Positions 6,229 through 9,595 of a DNA stretch of 9,595 nucleotides are shown in pieces. The DNA lies in contig JAEETR010000180.1 in assembly GCA_016286595.1 (NCBI GenBank), positions 1-9,595 of the forward strand, given 5' to 3'. The notes below the pieces were generated by a model. That model did not search any database, was not told the origin of the DNA, and saw only the letters and a list, made by a program, of their open reading frames with translations. Origin of the DNA: Oscillospiraceae bacterium. GTDB lineage: Bacteria; Bacillota; Clostridia; Oscillospirales; Oscillospiraceae. The position numbers and the translations under genes were made by a program. The first letter of the stretch is position 1. Each line of letters begins with the position of its first letter.

Positions 6229-6986
6229 AAAAGTATATCGGATACGTTATCGCCGCCGCCGCTTTCGCAGCGGCAGGCGTGTTTTTCCGAACGGCGCTGA
6301 GAGGCTACGGTTTTCTGGCCCTTGTCATGTTCGGTATCTCGGCGCTGGTCTTGGTGTTTATGGGCCTGCGGCTTATGGAAAAACGACGGCCCCGGGTCAG
6401 CCGTGCCGTCAGAAAAACCCTGAACTTCCTGATTGTCGCGGGCCTTGTCGTCCTCATTGGGACGGAGATATTCATTATCTCGGCGGAGTCCGGCAGCGTC
6501 GGCGTTAAGGCCGATTACGCCATCGTTCTCGGCGCCGGAGTCAACGGCACGGTGCCATCCCGGTCCCTGCAGGCACGGCTTGTATCGGCTAAGGAGTACG
6601 CCGAAACGTACCCGGACGCCGTGCTCATCGTGTCCGGCGGCAAGGGCGGCGGAGAGAACGTCTCCGAGGCCCGGTGCATGTACGACTGGCTCACGGCCAA
6701 CGGGGTGGACGGCGGCAGGATAATCATGGAGGACAGGGCCTCCACCACGGCGGAAAATATCGCCTTTTCAAAAGCCATTATCGAAAACCGGGAGCCGGGA
6801 TACGACGGAACGGTCTGCATCATTACGGAGAATTTCCACGTCTGCCGCGCCCTTATCATAGCCCGCGACAACGGCCTTACGGCCTTCGCAAAGGGGGCAT
6901 ATACGGGCCTTCCCGTGCTGAACGTGAACTATCACCTGCGGGAAGCGGCGGCCATCTGGTATTACGGACTTTTCGGACGGAGCTGA
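6225..6986 (+). CDS. YdcF/SanA-like (DUF218) membrane protein
   Basis: A 253-residue protein with three predicted membrane segments (about 4-21, 28-50 and 66-86), then a DUF218 domain (about 97-240), probably extracytoplasmic. Domain signatures: AIVLGAG (99-105), the Arg of SRSLQARL (112-119), SGGKGGGENVSEA (137-149), the E-x3-STTAEN region (169-178) and the TENFHVCRA region (201-209). Relatives SanA and ElyC affect envelope integrity and vancomycin sensitivity in E. coli; the chemistry is not settled. The start is taken as GTG at 6225, which overlaps the ABC-F stop as GTGA and gives an N-terminus MKKYIGYV; a GTG at 6213 in the same frame is possible but has no better ribosome site (GAGGAG lies 11 nt before 6225). 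The overlap implies translational coupling with the ABC-F gene. A terminator follows. Confidence 0.88.
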   Translation: MKKYIGYVIAAAAFAAAGVFFRTALRGYGFLALVMFGISALVLVFMGLRLMEKRRPRVSRAVRKTLNFLIVAGLVVLIGTEIFIISAESGSVGVKADYAIVLGAGVNGTVPSRSLQARLVSAKEYAETYPDAVLIVSGGKGGGENVSEARCMYDWLTANGVDGGRIIMEDRASTTAENIAFSKAIIENREPGYDGTVCIITENFHVCRALIIARDNGLTAFAKGAYTGLPVLNVNYHLREAAAIWYYGLFGRS

Positions 6987-6995
6987 ACGGATAAG

Positions 6996-7034
6996 AAAAA
7001 AGCGCGTGATTCAAGTCGAATCACGCGCTTTTCT
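6996..7034. terminator. Bidirectional intrinsic terminator between convergent genes
   Basis: A perfect 15-bp stem (arms 6998-7012 and 7018-7032) with loop AAGTC has an A run on its left (6996-7001) and a T run on its right (7029-7032, then CTTTATCTTTTTT). It can end transcription of the DUF218 gene on the plus strand and of the importer operon on the minus strand. Confidence 0.92.
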
Positions 7035-7043
7035 TTATCTTTT

Positions 7044-7787
7044 TTACAGTACCTTTGCAAGGAAACTCTTCAGACGGTCGCTCTGCGGATTGTTGAAAAG
7101 CTCCGCGGGGGTGTTTTCCTCCACGATCTTTCCCTCGTCCATGAATACGACCCTGCTGGCCACCTCCCGGGCAAAGCCCATCTCGTGGGTGACGATGACC
7201 ATGGTCATGCCGTCGGCGGCAAGGCGCTTCATAACGTCCAGCACCTCGCCCACCATCTCCGGGTCGAGGGCGGAGGTGGGCTCGTCGAAGAGCATCACGT
7301 CCGGCTCCATGCACAGCGCCCGCACGATGGCTATACGCTGCTTCTGCCCGCCGGAAAGCTGGCTGGGATAGGTGTCGGCCCTGTCCTCCAGTCCTACCCG
7401 TTTGAGAAGGGACAGCGCCCGCTCTCTGGCGTCCTCCTCGCTGAGCTTCAAAAGCTTCATGGGAGCCAGCGTCATGTTCTTCATCACGGTGAGGTTGTTG
7501 AACAGATTGAAGTGCTGGAACACCATCCCCATCTTCTGCCGGTGCAGATTTATGTCGGTACGCCTGTCGGTAATGTCGGTGCCTTCAAGGTATATGCTGC
7601 CGGAGGTAGGCATCTCAAGAAGATTGAGGGAGCGCAGGAATGTGGATTTGCCGGAGCCGGAGGGCCCGATTATCACCACCACCTCACCGGTGCGGATGTC
7701 GGTGGTTATCCCGTCAAGAGCCTTTATCTTCCCGTTTTTATAGTATTTTTTCAGACCATCAACGTGGATGAGCACGTTATCGTTCAC
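7044..7787 (-). CDS. Polar amino acid ABC importer, ATP-binding subunit
   Basis: A 247-residue ATPase of the GlnQ/HisP (PAAT) family, usual length. It powers amino acid import by binding the cytoplasmic face of the permease dimer. Walker A is GPSGSGKST (41-49), Q-loop Gln91 (VFQHFNLF), signature LSGGQKQR (144-151), Walker B VMLFDEP (164-170) with catalytic Glu169, D-loop SALD (172-175) and H-loop His201. The family hallmark MVFQHFNLF is intact. The start is GTG at 7787, overlapping the end of the permease gene by 11 nt, with GGAGAGGAGG about 10 nt upstream, so translation is coupled to the permease. The stop codon lies just before the shared terminator, making this the last gene of the operon. 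Confidence 0.97.
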   Translation of the reverse strand: MNDNVLIHVDGLKKYYKNGKIKALDGITTDIRTGEVVVIIGPSGSGKSTFLRSLNLLEMPTSGSIYLEGTDITDRRTDINLHRQKMGMVFQHFNLFNNLTVMKNMTLAPMKLLKLSEEDARERALSLLKRVGLEDRADTYPSQLSGGQKQRIAIVRALCMEPDVMLFDEPTSALDPEMVGEVLDVMKRLAADGMTMVIVTHEMGFAREVASRVVFMDEGKIVEENTPAELFNNPQSDRLKSFLAKVL

Positions 7788-8505
7788 TGCTTCTCAGCCT
7801 CCTCTCCAGAAGGGATACAAGCCGGGAGAAGAACATAACGAGTATGAGATAGATGAGCGCCACGGCGATGAGGGGCATGAACGCTGAGAAGGTGCGGCCG
7901 CGGATGATGTCGCCGGCCTTAGTCAGATCCATTATCGCCACGTAGCCCGCCACGGAAGTCTCCTTCAAAAGGGCGATGAACTCGTTTGCCAGGGCGGGGA
8001 GGACGTTCTTCAGCGCCTGAGGAATGACTATGTACCACATGGTCTGCACGTAGTTCAGACCGAGGCTGCGGCCTGCCTCCGTCTGTCCCGGGTCGATGGA
8101 GGATATGCCGGAGCGTATCACCTCGGCCACGTACGCCCCGGAATTGATGCCGAAGGACAGCGTGGCGATCAGTATGCCGTTATTCGAGGACGCGAAGATG
8201 ATAAAGTAGCTTATCATCAGCTGAACCACCACCGGCGTGCCGCGGATGACCGTGATATACACCTTGCACACGGCGTTTGCCAGCCAGAAAAGGACCTTTC
8301 CGGGGCCGGGACGCATCGTCTGGAACGTCTTGTCGTAGGTGAAGCGGATACAGGCCGCCACCACGCCGATGGCTATGCCCAGGAATACTGCGAATACCGT
8401 TATCTTCAGCGTGGCGCCCAGACCGTTCCACAGATATTTCCAGCGGTTGTCGTCGATGAAGCAGAGGATGAACTGGGCTTTTTGCCGCGCCAGCCATTGA
8501 CTCAT
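7777..8505 (-). CDS. Polar amino acid ABC importer, permease subunit
   Basis: A 242-residue inner-membrane permease of the HisM/GlnP type, slightly longer than the usual 215-230 because of an N-terminal cytoplasmic stretch (about 1-27). Hydrophobic segments lie at about 32-53, 73-106 (probably broken in two), 110-130, 172-192 and 208-228. The family motif VIRGTPVVVQL is at 86-96. The EAA loop that docks with the ATPase is at about 142-171 (TEAGRSLGLNYVQTMWYIVI, 142-161). It probably works as a homodimer, since only one permease gene is present. The ATG at 8505 has AAGGTGG 7 nt upstream. Substrate cannot be told from the sequence. Confidence 0.96.
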   Translation of the reverse strand: MSQWLARQKAQFILCFIDDNRWKYLWNGLGATLKITVFAVFLGIAIGVVAACIRFTYDKTFQTMRPGPGKVLFWLANAVCKVYITVIRGTPVVVQLMISYFIIFASSNNGILIATLSFGINSGAYVAEVIRSGISSIDPGQTEAGRSLGLNYVQTMWYIVIPQALKNVLPALANEFIALLKETSVAGYVAIMDLTKAGDIIRGRTFSAFMPLIAVALIYLILVMFFSRLVSLLERRLRSSER

Positions 8506-8521
8506 ACGCTCACCACCTTTT

Positions 8522-8560
8522 CAAAGGAATAAAGCAGAGGCGGTATTGCCCGCCTCTGCT
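8522..8560 (-). terminator. Intra-operon hairpin between binding-protein and permease genes
   Basis: In the minus-strand transcript, perfect 11-bp arms (8560-8550 and 8543-8533) close a 6-nt loop and are followed by TTTATTCC. The short, broken U run suggests partial termination or protection of the upstream mRNA from 3' decay. Either would give more binding protein than permease, a common need in such importers. The hairpin is seen; its role is inferred. Confidence 0.7.
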
Positions 8561-8577
8561 CTGATAATCGTTTATGA

Positions 8578-9348
8578 TCAGCCGTTTATGTACTTGTCGA
8601 CTATCTTCTTTACGGTGCCGTCGTCTATGAGAGACTTGATGGCGTTGTTTATGTCGTTGTACAGGGCGGAGCCGGTGGGCATGTAGATGCAGTAGTCCTC
8701 GATGGCGTACTCGGTATCAAGGATCTTCAGGCCGGGGTTGGAGGCCACGAAGCTCTTGGCGGGTTCGTTGTCCATTACGACGCAGTCGATCTTTCCGGAC
8801 ACGAGCGCGGCGATGACGTCGGAGTACTTGTTGAAGCGCTGTACGGTGCCCAGACCGGCGTCCTCGATGTCCTCGGTGGTGTACAGGTCGCCAGTGGTGT
8901 TGAGCTGAACGCCTATGGTGTAGCCGCCCACGTCGAACAGATCGTCAACGCTGGTGATGGGAGAGCCCTCGGGGACTATGACCACCTGGATGCCGGTGGC
9001 GTAGCTGACGCTGAAGTCGCCGTTTTCGTCCCGGTCCTCACGGTAGGTGATGCCGGACATGCCTATATCGTATTTGCCGCTCTGAACGCCGGCCAGCACG
9101 GAGTCAAAGATCATATCCTCGATCTTCAGCTCGTAGCCCATCTTGTCGGCGATGGCCTGGGCTATCTCCGCGTCGATGCCCACTATCTTCTCATTCTCGT
9201 AGAACTCATAGGGAGGGAAGTCGGCGCTGGTGGCCATGGTGAGGACCTTCTTTTCGCCGCTCTTGGAGTTCCCCTTGGAGCAGGAGCAGAGCGCCGCTAT
9301 CATAAGCAGGGCGAGGATAAGAGCAGTGATCTTCTTATAGTTTTTCAT
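8578..9348 (-). CDS. Amino acid ABC importer substrate-binding lipoprotein
   Basis: A 256-residue periplasmic-binding-type lipoprotein (SBP_bac_3 family). The signal peptide (1-22: KKITALILALLMIAA core) ends in the lipobox LCSC, with lipidated Cys23 anchoring it to the outer face of the membrane. Mature domain features: FPPYEFYENEKIVGIDAEI (44-62), which forms part of the ligand site; VLAGVQSGKYDIGMSGIT (84-101); Arg106, which aligns with the arginine that binds the ligand carboxylate in this family; and VMDNEPA (191-197) with Asp193. The usual Thr at the Thr-x-x-Arg position is replaced by Arg103, so ligand choice may differ from standard members. The ATG at 9348 has AAGGA 9 nt upstream and a sigma-A promoter at about 9406-9434. 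It is the first gene of a binding protein-permease-ATPase operon. Confidence 0.96.
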   Translation of the reverse strand: MKNYKKITALILALLMIAALCSCSKGNSKSGEKKVLTMATSADFPPYEFYENEKIVGIDAEIAQAIADKMGYELKIEDMIFDSVLAGVQSGKYDIGMSGITYREDRDENGDFSVSYATGIQVVIVPEGSPITSVDDLFDVGGYTIGVQLNTTGDLYTTEDIEDAGLGTVQRFNKYSDVIAALVSGKIDCVVMDNEPAKSFVASNPGLKILDTEYAIEDYCIYMPTGSALYNDINNAIKSLIDDGTVKKIVDKYING

Positions 9349-9412
9349 CGTATGACGTCCTTTCGTTATTGCCTTTGTTGTGTGTCAATCGTATGACATG
9401 GCGATATGATAC
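9347..9412 (-). repeat. Direct repeat and imperfect dyad in the importer leader
   Basis: ATCGTATGAC occurs exactly twice, at 9347-9356 (overlapping the start codon) and 9388-9397 (near the transcription start). From 9391 to 9412 the sequence is also an imperfect 22-bp dyad, 8 of 11 positions symmetric, with outer GTAT and ATAC; it covers the -10 box. These could be binding sites for a repressor of the importer operon. Chance similarity is possible. Confidence 0.35.
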
Positions 9413-9434
9413 TACCGCGCAGGAAAAATTGCAA
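9406..9434 (-). promoter_or_regulatory. Sigma-A-type promoter of the amino acid importer operon
   Basis: On the minus strand, -35 TTGCAA (9434-9429) and -10 TATCAT (9411-9406) are 17 nt apart. Upstream, 9435-9475 is rich in A/T runs on a GC-rich background and could be an UP element. Transcription would start near 9399, giving a leader of about 50 nt. Confidence 0.68.
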
Positions 9435-9475
9435 GAGGAAAAACGAAAAAAATTACATAAAATTGAAAATAATCG

Positions 9476-9526
9476 GAATTGTTATGCATATAGCGGGGGA
9501 TTATTCAGACAATTCTGTATATATGC
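9476..9526. repeat. Two crossing 7-bp inverted repeats (pseudoknot topology)
   Basis: GAATTGT (9476-9482) pairs with ACAATTC (9509-9515), and GCATATA (9486-9492) pairs with TATATGC (9520-9526). The arms interleave, so both can form together only as an H-type pseudoknot, or as alternatives. They lie between the partial gene at the right edge and the importer promoter. No standard terminator is seen after that partial gene. AT-rich sequence makes chance pairs fairly likely. Confidence 0.3.
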
Positions 9527-9552
9527 TGGATTTCCGATCCGACGCGGCGCCG

Positions 9553-9595
9553 TTACAGCCACTCCACGGTGCCGGAGGCGATATCGTACAGCGCG
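9553..9595 (-). CDS. C-terminal end of an upstream gene, possibly a beta-carbonic anhydrase
   Basis: The minus strand reads ALYDIASGTVEWL and then TAA (stop at 9553-9555). Only 13 residues are visible because the gene enters from the right edge. The pattern [small]-hydrophobic-YD-[ITV]-x-[ST]-G-x-V near a C-terminus is typical of the last strands of beta-type carbonic anhydrases. This is a family guess from very little sequence; that the stretch is coding is more certain than its identity. Confidence 0.5.
   Translation of the reverse strand, partial: ALYDIASGTVEWL

Noticed and set aside
9385..9399. Four-codon leader ORF (MSYD) near the importer transcription start
   Set aside because: It would be nearly leaderless with no RBS; too short to support and probably chance, although it overlaps one copy of the direct repeat.
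1..9595. CRISPR array, insertion sequence, tRNA, rRNA or known riboswitch
   Set aside because: No regularly spaced repeats, transposase, terminal inverted repeats, tRNA-like or conserved riboswitch sequence was found on reading both strands.

Overview
The window looks like chromosomal DNA from a GC-rich (about 60 %) Clostridia-type Firmicute, probably an Oscillospiraceae/Ruminococcaceae-like gut anaerobe. The clues are strong GGAGG-type ribosome binding sites, an SLH-domain surface protein, Bacillus-like EF-P, YqeG and M24 peptidase proteins, a CD1247-type zinc-ribbon protein directly after efp, and a lipoprotein-dependent amino acid transporter. The assignment rests on protein character only. 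I see no IS element, CRISPR array, tRNA or rRNA, so this reads as ordinary core genome with a few poorly understood genes.

Layout. Minus strand, 1-1516: a cell-surface protein (signal peptide, cadherin-like repeat, SLH domains; cut at the left edge), preceded by an unrecognised 246-residue protein. A divergent promoter region (about 1517-1592) separates these from a long plus-strand block, 1588-6986: yqeG HAD phosphatase, M24 Xaa-Pro-type aminopeptidase, efp with its own promoter, a small acidic zinc-ribbon protein, a hairpin, an ABC-F ATPase, and a YdcF/SanA-like membrane protein overlapping the ABC-F stop codon. A perfect 15-bp-stem bidirectional terminator (about 6996-7034) separates this block from a convergent minus-strand operon, 9348 down to 7044: substrate-binding lipoprotein, permease, ATPase of a polar amino acid ABC importer. 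The last 43 bases are the C-terminus of another minus-strand gene, possibly a beta-carbonic anhydrase.

How the genes may work together. The plus-strand block has a translation theme. EF-P relieves ribosome stalling at polyproline, ABC-F ATPases act at the ribosomal E site and some overlap functionally with EF-P, and an aminopeptidase of the X-Pro class sits next to them. The acidic zinc-ribbon protein stop-start linked to efp is the least explained member. The importer operon has a good sigma-A promoter with candidate operator repeats and a hairpin after the binding-protein gene that could set higher binding-protein than permease levels.

Nothing here is clearly a new defence or mobile system. 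The best leads are the efp-linked zinc-ribbon protein, the efp/ABC-F pairing, a hairpin presenting the ribosome binding site of the surface-protein gene, and two crossing inverted repeats upstream of the importer promoter.
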